Positions 1 to 9,540 of a stretch of DNA of 64,000 nucleotides are shown piece after piece. The notes under the pieces were generated by a model. That model saw only the letters and a list, made by a program, of their open reading frames with translations. It was not told the origin of the DNA and did no database searches. This DNA comes from Phenylobacterium sp. (lineage in GTDB: Bacteria; Pseudomonadota; Alphaproteobacteria; Caulobacterales; Caulobacteraceae). Location of the stretch: contig NZ_SSMX01000008.1 of the NCBI RefSeq assembly GCF_004799515.1, positions 62,001 to 126,000 on the forward strand, in the 5' to 3' direction. The stretch's first letter is position 1. The number at the start of each line of letters is the position of its first letter. The translations under genes and the position numbers were made by a program.

Positions 1-420
1 GACCAGGGCCGCGGCCATCATGCCGTTGACGGCCCGCGCCACCACCGCGGCGGCGAAGGTCGGGCTGACGAGTTGGACCGCCCCCGCCAATGCGTAGAGC
101 AGCAGCAGGCACAGCGTGACCGCCGGAATTCCGAACTGCGCGCGCGCCTTCACCAGGGTGAGGTTGGCGCTGGCGTTCATCGCCACATAGATCGCCGGGA
201 GCCAGCTCAGCTGCGCCACATAGCTGTCCATCGCGCCCGGCAGGTTCGCAACATTCGCGCTGATCAAGGCGTTGGGGAAAGTCGACAGAACCCCGATCAA
301 CACCCCTACGAGCGCATAGGCGATCCGCCGGCCGAGGGGATGTCGCGGCACAAACGGCGAGCCGGGGAAGCTCGGCCGCTCGTCAGGCAGGAACTGATAT
401 TCCTGGGTCAGCAAGGTCAT
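1..420 (-). CDS. MFS transporter, N-terminal part (runs off the window)
   Basis: The minus strand is open from an ATG at 420 to the window edge, giving 140 residues with no stop. After a hydrophilic 30-residue N terminus come hydrophobic segments at about 33-50, 70-90 and 100-118, with a basic loop carrying KARAQFG between them. This is the pattern of a major facilitator permease, probably of the drug-efflux type. An in-frame GTG three codons upstream (427-429) is an alternative start. The substrate cannot be told from this part. The family call rests on overall resemblance and membrane topology, because the diagnostic C-terminal half lies outside the window. Confidence 0.6.
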   Translation of the reverse strand, partial: MTLLTQEYQFLPDERPSFPGSPFVPRHPLGRRIAYALVGVLIGVLSTFPNALISANVANLPGAMDSYVAQLSWLPAIYVAMNASANLTLVKARAQFGIPAVTLCLLLLYALAGAVQLVSPTFAAAVVARAVNGMMAAALV

Positions 421-777
421 GCGGGCCACGGCCGGTGCGAATGGTGAGGGCGCCTCGGCGAGCTGTCGGAGAGCGGCATGGTGCGGGCCTTAGCGGCGCC
501 CCGGGACATGCGGGGTCGGATCGCGGCAACCCTAGGAGCGGCGCCTCGCCCGCTTAATCCCCCGGATGGGGGGGCGGTTTGCGGCGCCTGTCTTCCCACC
601 TCAGGTCCGATGGCTCGCGGGAGGGCAGGCGCCCTGGCGCCGGGATCGGCGCGCGTCCTGAGGCCCGTCTTTATTTTGATTAGCACCGCTTAATTCGCCA
701 GTGCGGACGCTGCTGGCCATGGTCACGGTGTCCCCGGTCCTCGCTGTCGAGCCGCCGGCGGGCGGGAGCCGCCAGCG
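421..777. other. Intergenic region between divergent MFS and LuxR-type genes
   Basis: No supported gene is seen. One short GC hairpin is present (CCCCC at 559-563, GGGGG at 568-572). Promoters for both divergent flanking genes should lie here, but no clear -35/-10 pair was recognised. Confidence 0.5.
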
Positions 778-1140
778 ATGCACCAGCAAATACAGACCGA
801 CATCCTCCAGAGCGGGATCACCGCGCTTCATGGCGACACCGGCCTGGAGGCGCCCGCCTTGCGGGCCGCGGCCTATGGCCAGGACTGGCAGGGCCGCCTG
901 GCGGAGATTTTCGACGCCACGGCGACCCCGCCCTGCCCCGCGGACCTGACGGGTCGGGAATGCACCATCCTACAGCTGCTGAGCCGCGGCTTCTCCAACA
1001 AGGAGGCCGCCAAGACTCTCGGGATTTCCCCGGAAACCGTGAAGTCGCACGTCAAGAACATCTTCCTGAAGCTCGCCGTGGACCGCCGCGCGCAAGCCGT
1101 CTCACGCGCCCTTGGACTGGGCGTCATTTCTGCGGGCTGA
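778..1140 (+). CDS. LuxR-type HTH protein lacking a receiver domain
   Basis: This 120-residue protein ends in a clear LuxR/GerE helix-turn-helix (about residues 56-118) with the typical LTGRE entry and GISPETVKSHVKNIFLKL recognition region. That segment resembles the C-terminal DNA-binding part of large MalT/AlkS-type ATPase regulators. The first 55 residues match no receiver or autoinducer domain that I recognise. It may therefore be a stand-alone C-terminal piece of a once larger regulator, or a real small regulator. A purine-rich stretch about 10 bases before the ATG could serve for ribosome binding. An AraC-type gene follows 22 bases later on the same strand. Confidence 0.6.
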   Translation: MHQQIQTDILQSGITALHGDTGLEAPALRAAAYGQDWQGRLAEIFDATATPPCPADLTGRECTILQLLSRGFSNKEAAKTLGISPETVKSHVKNIFLKLAVDRRAQAVSRALGLGVISAG

Positions 1141-1162
1141 CGCCCGACTCCAGGAGATCGTC

Positions 1163-1747
1163 ATGAACTTCTCAACGTCGGCCCGTCCGGCCTCGGCCAC
1201 GACGCCCGCAGGCGTCGCGCTAGGCGCGCCCGGCCCCTTCGCTCAGACCGGTGAGGCCGTGTTCAAGCTGCTTCGTGACGGCCTGAGCGCCATGGACGAC
1301 AACCGCGCAGCCGCGATCGCCTGCATTCAGCGGGCCTATGCGCTGCTGGAAAGCCAGCACGACCGGCGGGACATGGCGTCTGCCGACCGCGTGCCGGGCA
1401 GCCTGGCGACCTGGCAGATCCGGCGCGCCACCGCCCTCATCAACGCCAACCTCGACCAGCCGATCGCCACCCACGAGCTGGCCGCCTGCGTGCGCCTCAG
1501 CCCGGACTACTTCGCCCGAGCCTTCAAGCTGAGCTTCGGCGTCACCCCGCACACCTACATCTTCCAGCGCCGCCTGGAGCGGGCGCAGGAGCTGATGCTC
1601 ACCACCGATCAACCCCTCTGCCAGATCGCCCAGGACTGTGGGTTCGCCGACCAGGCGCACTTCACGCGGCGGTTCCGACTGGCGCACGGCGCGACCCCGC
1701 ACGCCTGGCGCTGCGCTCAGCTGGGGTCCTATCGCTTCGCGGCGTAA
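1163..1747 (+). CDS. AraC-family transcriptional regulator, short form
   Basis: The C-terminal 100 residues form a double helix-turn-helix of the AraC/XylS family, including the signature around LSPDYFARAFKLSFG and the second motif CQIAQDCGFADQAHFTRRF. At 194 residues it lacks the large N-terminal effector-binding domain of classic members; the first 90 residues are Ala/Asp-rich. The ATG at 1163 was chosen because CAGGAG lies seven bases upstream; the open frame itself begins earlier, at 1112, inside the preceding LuxR-type gene. The inducer and target genes are unknown. Confidence 0.8.
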   Translation: MNFSTSARPASATTPAGVALGAPGPFAQTGEAVFKLLRDGLSAMDDNRAAAIACIQRAYALLESQHDRRDMASADRVPGSLATWQIRRATALINANLDQPIATHELAACVRLSPDYFARAFKLSFGVTPHTYIFQRRLERAQELMLTTDQPLCQIAQDCGFADQAHFTRRFRLAHGATPHAWRCAQLGSYRFAA

Positions 1748-1827
1748 GCAGGGCCACACAAAGACCCGAGAGGACAAGGTTCTAGCCCTCGGCGCGACAT
1801 GCGCCGGGGACGTCTTCGCGTCCGGCC

Positions 1828-2484
1828 TCAGTCGTCGGCCGTGCACGGGAAGGACAGCATCGCCGCCACGCCTTGCGGCGCGTCGCACCACTCAATCCGA
1901 CCGCCCAGTTGTTGGGCCAGACCCCGGACGACCTGGCTGCCCCGGCCGGGCTTGCCCCGCCGCGCTGAGCGGCCGTCGCTGACGATCCAGCATTGGACTC
2001 GGCCGTCGGCGCAAGACATCAGGACGCTTATGACGCCGGGGCGGCCGCCCAGGCCGTGGCGCACCGCGTTGGTGATGAGCTCGGCGCAGATCAGGCCAAC
2101 GCGCCAGCAGCGGTCGGCTGAAAGCCAGCAGGTCTGCGTGCTCAGTTCAAGATGGATGCCGCGCTCGCAAAGTGTGGCTTCGCAGAGGGCGCGGCACAGA
2201 CATGCCAGATGATCGGCGAGATCGATCTCCTCGTCGATAAACGGCCGCTGCAGCGCGCGGTGGGCGGTCGCGCAGCGACGCAGCTGCTGTGCGGCCAGGC
2301 TCAGGACATCCCGGGAGGCGGCATCGCCCGTTCCTGCCGCCGCCACCGAGAGCTGCGAGATCGCCGCGGCGTACTCGTTCACCACCCGGTGGGAGATCTC
2401 GTCCACGAAGATGAGCGTTGCGGCGTCCATGTCTCGCCTGGGCGGCGTACTTCGGGCGGTCATCTGTGGGTCAAGTCTTGCCAT
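1828..2484 (-). CDS. Orphan sensor histidine kinase, HisKA_2 type
   Basis: The protein contains a HisKA_2-type phosphoacceptor segment with DEISHRVVNEY (His near residue 32) and a C-terminal ATPase module with an N-box (ELITNAVRHG) and a shortened G1 region (VSDG). No membrane segment or PAS domain is seen, so it is likely cytoplasmic. The open frame extends upstream into the preceding gene to 2721; the ATG at 2484 lies just beyond that gene's end and leaves about 30 residues before the His. ATGs at 2463 and 2430 are alternatives. The gene lies downstream of the winged-helix/ATPase regulator and converges on the AraC gene. It could act as a phosphodonor for one of the orphan receivers in the window. 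Confidence 0.7.
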   Translation of the reverse strand: MARLDPQMTARSTPPRRDMDAATLIFVDEISHRVVNEYAAAISQLSVAAAGTGDAASRDVLSLAAQQLRRCATAHRALQRPFIDEEIDLADHLACLCRALCEATLCERGIHLELSTQTCWLSADRCWRVGLICAELITNAVRHGLGGRPGVISVLMSCADGRVQCWIVSDGRSARRGKPGRGSQVVRGLAQQLGGRIEWCDAPQGVAAMLSFPCTADD

Positions 2485-2590
2485 CGCCCCGCAATCTGCA
2501 GGGCGCGCCGTCTTGACGCTTGTTGGTCCGGGCGCTCGATTGAACGGTTCAGCGATACCGCAGCGGTCCAGGCCGCGGGCCGCGTCGGTA

Positions 2591-5461
2591 TCAGGGCTTG
2601 GCCAGCTGAGCTCGCGCCCGCCGAAGATCGAAGGTCTCAAAGCCCTCCGTGAACGAAGCATAGGTCTGGCGCAGGACGTCCCTGCCTTCGGAGGCGCGCC
2701 CGCCGGCTTCCAGGACTTCACAGAGGCTCATGGCGGCGCGCAGCGCCCAGCTGCGCCCGCCTCGCGCGCGGGCGAGATCGAAAGCGTCCCGGATCAACCG
2801 CTCAGCTTCCGCGGCGCCCGTCGCCCCGAACTGCTGGAAGTGTCGCAGACCCCGGAGCCGAAAGACCTCCGCGCGATACCAGGCGGGATCGCCGCGATCG
2901 GTCCGCTCATCGATCCAGGGGGCGAAGTGGGATTCGTGGGTCGTGCAGGCCATGGCCCGGGCGAAAGGGAAGAAGTCCATTTCCCGTTGCGCGAAGTCGC
3001 TGACAGGCGGCGGCGCCTCGTCAAGCAGCGGCGCCAGGGCGGCCTCCATCGATCGTTCCCAGACTGCCCAGTGCTCGACCTGCAGGGTCTCCGCGTAGCA
3101 CTTCGTCAAGGCGATGATCCGGCGCGCCAACGGGATGTCGCGCAGCCACAATGGGACAGGACCGCCGCTGGTCACCGCGAGGTAGAGCGAGGGCAGATGC
3201 TTCAGCTCCTCGGCGGCGTCGAGCGCCGCCACCATGTCCGCGCGGGCCTGGTCGGGGTATCCGCATACCCAGTGGGCGCGGGCGCGGTTGGTAAGTGACG
3301 AGATGTGGACGTTGATCTCGAACGGTACGGTCGGCGCGGCGCCCAGCGTCCGTCCTGGGCCGGCCAGCAAGCTGTCGGCGATCTGCTTGGCCTCGGGCGA
3401 CTGGTCCAGGAAGAACAGCGAATAGCCGTGGTGTGAGGTCTGGAGGACGTCCGGAGCCGGGTGATTGGCCCGTTCCGCGGCGGAGCGGATGCGCAGTGCG
3501 TAGGCGGCGCCCACCTCGCACTCCAGGTTTCCCGTCTGGTTCTGATAGAGCCCAAGGAGGGCGGTCAGTTCCTGCGTCGCGTCGCCAACGCCCTCCGCCA
3601 GGATCAGCGCCTGGTCGAGCGCGGCCCGGGTGACGCCGGTGAGGCCGTTTTCGAAATCTGCGAGCGCCAGGATGTTCGCCAGGCGCGAGGCGAGACGAGG
3701 ATCGGGAGGCTCGATCCGCGCCGCGGCCTCGACCGCGCGCTGGGTCCAGGCGTGAAACTCGGACACCAGTTGCAGGTCGAACCAGAGCGGCGCGGAGGCG
3801 ACGATGAGCTGGCAGGCCAATCTCTGATCGCCCTGGGGCGACAGGCCCCAGTTTAACGCGCGTCGCACATCATCGACCAGAAGCCGCGAGGCGCCGCTCG
3901 CCCGCAGGTCCACGCCCTGACGCTCCAGGAGATCGACGTGATAGGCCGCGTGACGGCGGCGGATCTCGTGAGCATCGTCGACGGCTTCCAGCTTCTCAGC
4001 GGCGTAGGCCCGCGTGGTCTCCAGCAGCCGGAACCGCAAATCCGTTGGCGTGATGTCATTGGCGACGAGAGACTTGGCGTGCAGCCGCGCAAGCACGCCT
4101 CCGGCCTCGCCAAGGTCCTGCAGGCCGATCACCGAGCCGGCGGCTTCCAGGGTAAAGCCCCCAGCGAAGGCCGAGAGGCGCCGCAAGGCCGCCTGTTCGC
4201 CCTCCTCCAACAGGCCATAGCTCCAATCCAACGCCGCGGTCAGGGTGCGGTGGCGCTCAGAAGCCCCTCGCATGTCTGGCTGAATAAGCCGAAGCCGCGT
4301 GTCGAGCCGGCTGGCGAGGCCGGGGATGCCGAACACCCCAACCAGGGCGGAGGCGAACTCGATCGCCAACGGGAGCCCGTCGAGCTGGCGACAGATGGCG
4401 CCGGCCAGGGATGCGTTTTCATCCCCGAGCACGAACCCGTTGGTCGCAGCGCTGGCCCGCTCGACGAGTAGCTGCACGGCGGGATAGGTCAAGGCGTCGG
4501 CCGCGCTCAGGTTCGGGGCGTCGGCCGGCGCGTCCAACGGGGCCAAGCGGTAGATTGCCTCACCGCTGATTCGTAGCGGCTCGCGGCTTGTCCCCAACAG
4601 GACGACGTCAGGGCATTGCCGCACGACGACAGCCGCGAAGTCGGCGACCGCGTCGATAAGGTGCTCGCAGTTGTCCAGGAGCAGCAGGCTATTGGCTCGT
4701 CGCAATGCCGCGACCAGGGCTTGGACATGATCGCCGGCTCCCAGTTCCATCCGCATGGTCGCCGCGACAGCGGCGGGCACATGCTCCGCGTCGCGAACCG
4801 CGGCGAGATCCACCAACCAGACGCCGTCGGGATGGCGCGCCTGCTCCGACTGGGCGACATGCAGCGCCAAGGTCGTCTTCCCCACGCCCGCAGGCCCGGT
4901 GATCGTAACGAGGCGGCTCTGGCGCAGTTTGGCGATCACCGCCTCGAGGGATCGCGACAGACCGATCACGGACCCAAGGCGGACCGGAAGGTTGGTGGGC
5001 GTCGCGACCACGGCAAGCGGCAATGGCGACGTGGCGGTCGTTTGATCATCGACGATCGGCGCCACAAACCGGTATCCGCGACCCGGAATGTTGACGATGT
5101 ACTGGGCGCCGCCCTGCCCGTCCCCGAGCGCCTGACGCAGGGCGGCTATATTCACCGTCAGATTGTTATCTACGACGGTCGTGTCGGGCCAGACCGCAGC
5201 CATGATCTCGGCGCGGGAAACGACCTGTCCCGCGCGCGCCATGAGCAGGATGAGTATCTGCCGCGCGCGGCTGCCGAGGCGCACCACGTCCTCGCCGCGG
5301 AACAGCGCCTCGCCGTGGTTCTGGAGACGAAAGGGGCCGAAGCGCACATAGGACGACGACGCGGGCGTTGGCGTCGCGCCCGGCGCCTCGTAAGAGGCGA
5401 CGTCGCCCGCTCCGGTCGAAGCGGTCGTCTCCCGAACAGGACTCCCGGCGTTGCCGTTCAT
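2591..5461 (-). CDS. Winged-helix regulator with AAA/NB-ARC-like ATPase and TPR-like C terminus
   Basis: This 956-residue protein begins with an OmpR/PhoB-type winged helix (about 38-135; FGPFRL near its start and NIPGRGYRFVAP at its end) that should bind DNA. A P-loop ATPase follows, with Walker A GPAGVGKTT near residue 190, Walker B LLLLDNCEH near 260, and a GTSREPLRISGE stretch typical of AfsR/MalT-like STAND ATPases. The remaining 500 residues are Ala-rich helical repeats, probably a TPR-like ligand- or protein-binding scaffold. It is a one-component cytoplasmic transcription regulator of unknown ligand. A decayed second copy of its winged helix lies at 9541-9864. Confidence 0.85.
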   Translation of the reverse strand: MNGNAGSPVRETTASTGAGDVASYEAPGATPTPASSSYVRFGPFRLQNHGEALFRGEDVVRLGSRARQILILLMARAGQVVSRAEIMAAVWPDTTVVDNNLTVNIAALRQALGDGQGGAQYIVNIPGRGYRFVAPIVDDQTTATSPLPLAVVATPTNLPVRLGSVIGLSRSLEAVIAKLRQSRLVTITGPAGVGKTTLALHVAQSEQARHPDGVWLVDLAAVRDAEHVPAAVAATMRMELGAGDHVQALVAALRRANSLLLLDNCEHLIDAVADFAAVVVRQCPDVVLLGTSREPLRISGEAIYRLAPLDAPADAPNLSAADALTYPAVQLLVERASAATNGFVLGDENASLAGAICRQLDGLPLAIEFASALVGVFGIPGLASRLDTRLRLIQPDMRGASERHRTLTAALDWSYGLLEEGEQAALRRLSAFAGGFTLEAAGSVIGLQDLGEAGGVLARLHAKSLVANDITPTDLRFRLLETTRAYAAEKLEAVDDAHEIRRRHAAYHVDLLERQGVDLRASGASRLLVDDVRRALNWGLSPQGDQRLACQLIVASAPLWFDLQLVSEFHAWTQRAVEAAARIEPPDPRLASRLANILALADFENGLTGVTRAALDQALILAEGVGDATQELTALLGLYQNQTGNLECEVGAAYALRIRSAAERANHPAPDVLQTSHHGYSLFFLDQSPEAKQIADSLLAGPGRTLGAAPTVPFEINVHISSLTNRARAHWVCGYPDQARADMVAALDAAEELKHLPSLYLAVTSGGPVPLWLRDIPLARRIIALTKCYAETLQVEHWAVWERSMEAALAPLLDEAPPPVSDFAQREMDFFPFARAMACTTHESHFAPWIDERTDRGDPAWYRAEVFRLRGLRHFQQFGATGAAEAERLIRDAFDLARARGGRSWALRAAMSLCEVLEAGGRASEGRDVLRQTYASFTEGFETFDLRRARAQLAKP

Positions 5462-5652
5462 CAGACCATGTCCGCCCGTTCCCGATCCGAAGGCGGCGCC
5501 AGCGGATCCTGCCTGAGGTTAGCGAGGATCGGTCGATAGCGCGTCCACGGAAGCAGCAGGTGCGCCTCCCTCTTTCGGGCGATCAAAATCTAAACCCGAG
5601 GCGGATGGTATGAATCACGCCGCTGAAAGTCGACCCGGTCGGCCGACCGCCG

Positions 5653-8600
5653 TCAGGGCGCCGCCCGTCGGCGGCGCAAGAAGGCCGCTAAGGTCTCACG
5701 TAGCCAGTCCAGGCCTCCGGTATTGGGACCGGTGACGAATGCGACCCCCGCAGGGACCGTGACGGCCACCTGCACACCCACGCCCGGCGGGCTGGAGAGC
5801 TCGAGCTTGGCATCGATCTTGTCGGCGCGTTCGCGCATGCCGAGGAGACCGAAATGCCCCGATCGGCCAGTTGCCACCACATCGCGCGGCATGCCCACGC
5901 CGTCGTCAACGATCCGCAGCGTGAGCGCCCATCGGCTGTAGATCAGCCGAACGTCAATGGTTCCGGCGCCGGCATGGCGGAACGCGTTTGATATCGCTTC
6001 CCGCCCGATGGCCGCCAACTCTTCGCCGACGATGGGATGCAGCCCGCGCGGTCCACCTTCGACCGCAAGCTGGAACCGCGCCTCGCCTGTCCCGGCCATG
6101 GCCTGGGCGGCGTCGCTGAGCGCGGCGGCCAGGCCGCCCGGTCGATCCAGAGTCCGTAGATCCCGCACCCGGTTGCGGCCTGCGATCAGCACTTCATCCG
6201 CACGCGTCAGAACCGCGTCTAACTCCGCCTGCGCGGGCTGGTCTCCAGGCAGCCCTTCCATGACCGCCTGCAATCTCAGCACGAGGCCCTGGAACCCCTG
6301 CAGGAGCGTATCGTGCAGCTCCCGGGCGATGCGTTCCCGCTCGTCTAGCCGCTCTTCCAGACGCGCCTGGATGGCCGACGCGAGCTGCCGGATTCGCAAG
6401 GTATAGGCCAACCACAGGGCGGCGCCCGCCAGGATCGCGCACAAGGCCAGGAACTCCGGCCTTTGGACGAAGGTGGGAGGGATCTTGAATCGGACGGTTG
6501 CGCCGGTGGTGTTCCAGACCCCGTCGTTGTTGGCGGCGATGACCTGGAAGCGATAGTGGCCGGGCCCCAGTCGCGTGTAGAAGGCCTCGCGGCGACCGCC
6601 CGCATCGATCCAGGTCTTGTCGACGCCCTCCAGGCGGTAGCGGAAACGCACCCGATCCGGATTCTGCAGGCTGAGGGCCGTGTAGTCGATCTGGAGGTTG
6701 GAGGCGCCCGCAGGCAGCTTCACCACGCGTTCGCCACCGTAGACGTGGCCATCTGCTGTGATCCCTCGAATGGCGACTGGGGGCGCAACCGGATCGCGGT
6801 AGAGATGCTGCGGATCGATCCAGACAAGATTGCTGACGTTGAGGAACCAGAGGCGACCGTCCGGACCTCGTACGGCGGTGCTGCCGAATTTGCCCACGGC
6901 GGCGGTGGACGTCAGGCCGTCGCGAGCGTCGAAGAGCTGCGCATCGAGCCGCACCGTCCGATCGAGGAAGGCGTGCTGCAATTGTCCGGTGTCGACGCGG
7001 TAAATGCCGTTGGCCGTGTGAAGCCAGGTGCCACCCCTGTCGTCCGCGACGATCCCCATGGTCTCGTTGAGGTACGGCGCCTGATCGTGCGACAGTGTAC
7101 GGAACCTCTGGCCGTCAAATCGCGACACACCCAGGAGCCCCCCCACCAGAACACCGTCCGCATCAGGAACAAAGACATTCACGGTTCCTACGTTGGGCCC
7201 GTTCGCACCCGCATAGGTGTCAATGTGATCGCCGATGACGCGATCCATCGCGCCGTTCAGGGTCCCCGCGATCCACAGCGCGCCCTGCTGGTCGAACCGA
7301 AGGCCCGAGGATCCCGCTGGATTGACGCCCGGCGCGGTGAAGGGCGCCCAGGTATCGCCCCGCCGGCGGAAGACCCCGCGCGCAGCAATGGCAGCCCAAA
7401 GAACATGGCCGCTTTCGGCCGCGGACTCCACGTGACCGATATCGATGCTCTTGGGCAGGTCGATGGTCGTCGCGACGCCATCGCGTAGTCTGAACAGCGG
7501 TCGGCCGGAGCCATAGAGCACGCCGTCGGACCCGGCCGCATTGAGGACCGTGGCGTCGTCGGCCTGGACCATCAGCCGCTCCGGCGCGCCCCGGGCGATG
7601 CGATAGAGGTGTTCGTGCCCCTTGGGCCGGCCCGGACTGTCCGGCGCAAAGCCATCCGCCACATAGACGGCGTCGGCGGAGGCGCTGATGTCCGGGGCCC
7701 GACCCTGCAACGCGACAGCGGATTCCGTCACCACATTGGCAGGCGAGAAGCGGTCCAGCCCTTGCGCGGTCGCGACCCAGATGTCGCCCTCGCGGTCCTC
7801 GAACAGCATCCTCGCAACATCGCTTGTCAGGCCATCGCGACCGGCAAACGCCTCAACGACGGCGCGCGGCCCCGCGACCGACCGGACCCGATAAAGTCCA
7901 AAGGCGGAAACCGGATTGGCGGCCCACAAGACGCCGTCGCGATCCAGCAGCGCATGCCCCTGGACGCCTGGCGCGAGGGGCGCGCCGACCTGGGGCGATG
8001 GCGGCGGCGCCCCAGACGGACCAAGGTCAGGCAGCGCGTAGAAGTGCTTCAGAGTGGTGTCGCCCGTCCACAACCGGCCATCGGGGGCGCGTGCGAAGTC
8101 GATGATGCTGCCGCCATAGGCATCAGCCTTCAGGAACCCTTTCGCGCCCGGCCTGAGGTAGTAGAGGCCAAGCAGGTTCTTCGACCAGACCACGCCGTCT
8201 CTTGCGACCGCGAGCCCCCAGATGCCTCCCGGCTTGGTGTAGCCTTCCGAACTGCCCCAATCGCTCGCCATGACGTGCCAGCCCTGGCCATCGACCCGCG
8301 CGACCTGGCTCATGGTGGCGACGAAAACCTCGCCATTGCGGCCTGGAGCGATATGCAAAACGCCTGCGGACGGGATCGAACGGGGCGCGGTCACCGTGGT
8401 GAGGACGCCATGGCTTAGCCGCGACAAACCCGTGCTCGATCCGATCCAGAGGTCGCCTGTGCTGCTCACCGCCAGCGAGAAGACGGAGACGCCCGGCAGC
8501 GGATGAGTGAACGGCTCAACGCGCACGCCGTCGAACCGGTAGAGCCCTGAATCCGCGCCCAACCAAAGGTAGCCGTCGGGCGTCTGGGCGATCGACGAGA

Positions 8601-8772
8601 TATTGGCAGGCATGCCATCAAGGCGGGTCCAAGCCGTATGGCGGAACTGCTTGAGGCCGCGCGTCGGATCGAGCGCATGGGCGTCGGGACCGGCGAGGCA
8701 GACCCAGACCACCGTGAGCAAGGCCAAAATTCTGCGCAGCACCTGAATCCCCACGGACCCGCCTTCGACCAC
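5653..8772 (-). CDS. Two-component sensor kinase with periplasmic beta-propeller (Reg_prop/Y_Y_Y)
   Basis: The 1039-residue protein has a signal-like N terminus (1-34), then about 650 residues of propeller repeats with the recurring G-LW-G pattern (for example TPDGYLWLGADSGLYRFDG). A Y_Y_Y module follows at about 700-765, one membrane segment at about 774-794, a HisKA_3 domain with the phosphoacceptor in ARELHDTLLQ (His 820), and a HATPase domain at about 915-1020 (N-box EAISNAFRHA; G1 DDGVGM). The architecture fits an inner-membrane sensor with a large periplasmic ligand-binding part. It is divergent from the NarL-type regulator at 8888, its probable partner. Confidence 0.9.
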   Translation of the reverse strand: MVEGGSVGIQVLRRILALLTVVWVCLAGPDAHALDPTRGLKQFRHTAWTRLDGMPANISSIAQTPDGYLWLGADSGLYRFDGVRVEPFTHPLPGVSVFSLAVSSTGDLWIGSSTGLSRLSHGVLTTVTAPRSIPSAGVLHIAPGRNGEVFVATMSQVARVDGQGWHVMASDWGSSEGYTKPGGIWGLAVARDGVVWSKNLLGLYYLRPGAKGFLKADAYGGSIIDFARAPDGRLWTGDTTLKHFYALPDLGPSGAPPPSPQVGAPLAPGVQGHALLDRDGVLWAANPVSAFGLYRVRSVAGPRAVVEAFAGRDGLTSDVARMLFEDREGDIWVATAQGLDRFSPANVVTESAVALQGRAPDISASADAVYVADGFAPDSPGRPKGHEHLYRIARGAPERLMVQADDATVLNAAGSDGVLYGSGRPLFRLRDGVATTIDLPKSIDIGHVESAAESGHVLWAAIAARGVFRRRGDTWAPFTAPGVNPAGSSGLRFDQQGALWIAGTLNGAMDRVIGDHIDTYAGANGPNVGTVNVFVPDADGVLVGGLLGVSRFDGQRFRTLSHDQAPYLNETMGIVADDRGGTWLHTANGIYRVDTGQLQHAFLDRTVRLDAQLFDARDGLTSTAAVGKFGSTAVRGPDGRLWFLNVSNLVWIDPQHLYRDPVAPPVAIRGITADGHVYGGERVVKLPAGASNLQIDYTALSLQNPDRVRFRYRLEGVDKTWIDAGGRREAFYTRLGPGHYRFQVIAANNDGVWNTTGATVRFKIPPTFVQRPEFLALCAILAGAALWLAYTLRIRQLASAIQARLEERLDERERIARELHDTLLQGFQGLVLRLQAVMEGLPGDQPAQAELDAVLTRADEVLIAGRNRVRDLRTLDRPGGLAAALSDAAQAMAGTGEARFQLAVEGGPRGLHPIVGEELAAIGREAISNAFRHAGAGTIDVRLIYSRWALTLRIVDDGVGMPRDVVATGRSGHFGLLGMRERADKIDAKLELSSPPGVGVQVAVTVPAGVAFVTGPNTGGLDWLRETLAAFLRRRRAAP

Positions 8773-8887
8773 GTCTAGGCTGGCGGCCGAAGAGCGTCGT
8801 CCCCAAAGGGGTGACCTGAGCCTAGCCCCAGCGAGGGAGCGATGCGATCAAATTGGGGCTAAGCTTTCCCAGGACACGGAGATTGCC

Positions 8888-9529
8888 ATGGACGAGCGCA
8901 GCGCCGCCGACGGCATGATCTCCATCCTGCTCGTCGACGATCATGCGTTCCTGCGTGAAGGCGTGGCCGCCGTGCTTCAGCGGCAGGACGACATGAGGTT
9001 GGTCGGCGAGGCCGAGAATGGCGAGGAAGCGATCGAGCGCTTCCGGGCGCTGAAACCGGACATCGTGGTGATGGACCTGCAGATGCCGGGGGTCGGCGGA
9101 CTGGAGGCCATCGCGGCCATTCGCGCGGACGCTCCCAACGCGAAGATCGTGGTCCTGACCACATTCGACGGCGATGTGCAGGCCTACCGGGCGATGAAGG
9201 CCGGCGCGTCGGCCTATCTTCTGAAGAGCAGCTTGCGGAAGGACCTTGTCGATACCGTCCGCGCCGTGCACCGCGGCGGGCGTCGTCTATCGCCGGAAAT
9301 CGCCGAGAAGATCGCGATGTACGCCATCGACGAACGCCTGAGCGAACGCGAGATCGAGGTGCTGCGCCTGATCTCACAGGGTCAGCCCAACAAAGGCATC
9401 GCCCACCGGCTGTCGATCACCGAGGCGACGGTGAAGACCCACCTGAAGAGCATCTTCCTGAAGCTCGATGTCGCAGACCGCACCCATGCGGTCACCGTCG
9501 CCGCGCGGCGGGGCATCATCACGCTGTAG
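8888..9529 (+). CDS. NarL/FixJ-type response regulator
   Basis: The receiver domain spans about residues 10-125, with the acidic pocket in LLVDDH, the phosphoacceptor in VVMDLQMPG, the conserved Thr in VVLTTFDG and Lys in YLLKSS. A LuxR helix-turn-helix occupies about 150-213 (LSEREIEVLRLISQG). The ATG at 8888 follows GGAG with six bases between; an internal ATG at 8915 would still leave a complete receiver. Its start lies 116 bases from that of the divergent beta-propeller HisKA_3 kinase, the kinase class that usually pairs with NarL-type regulators. Confidence 0.9.
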   Translation: MDERSAADGMISILLVDDHAFLREGVAAVLQRQDDMRLVGEAENGEEAIERFRALKPDIVVMDLQMPGVGGLEAIAAIRADAPNAKIVVLTTFDGDVQAYRAMKAGASAYLLKSSLRKDLVDTVRAVHRGGRRLSPEIAEKIAMYAIDERLSEREIEVLRLISQGQPNKGIAHRLSITEATVKTHLKSIFLKLDVADRTHAVTVAARRGIITL

Positions 9530-9540
9530 CTTGCGAGTGA

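Noticed and set aside
73-447. Plus-strand open frame of 124 codons
   Set aside because: It is antisense to the MFS transporter fragment and its product is a charged, low-complexity shadow.
6463-7488. Long plus-strand frame of 341 codons
   Set aside because: It lies entirely opposite the beta-propeller kinase gene, whose domains are clear; the plus-strand product has no recognisable motif.
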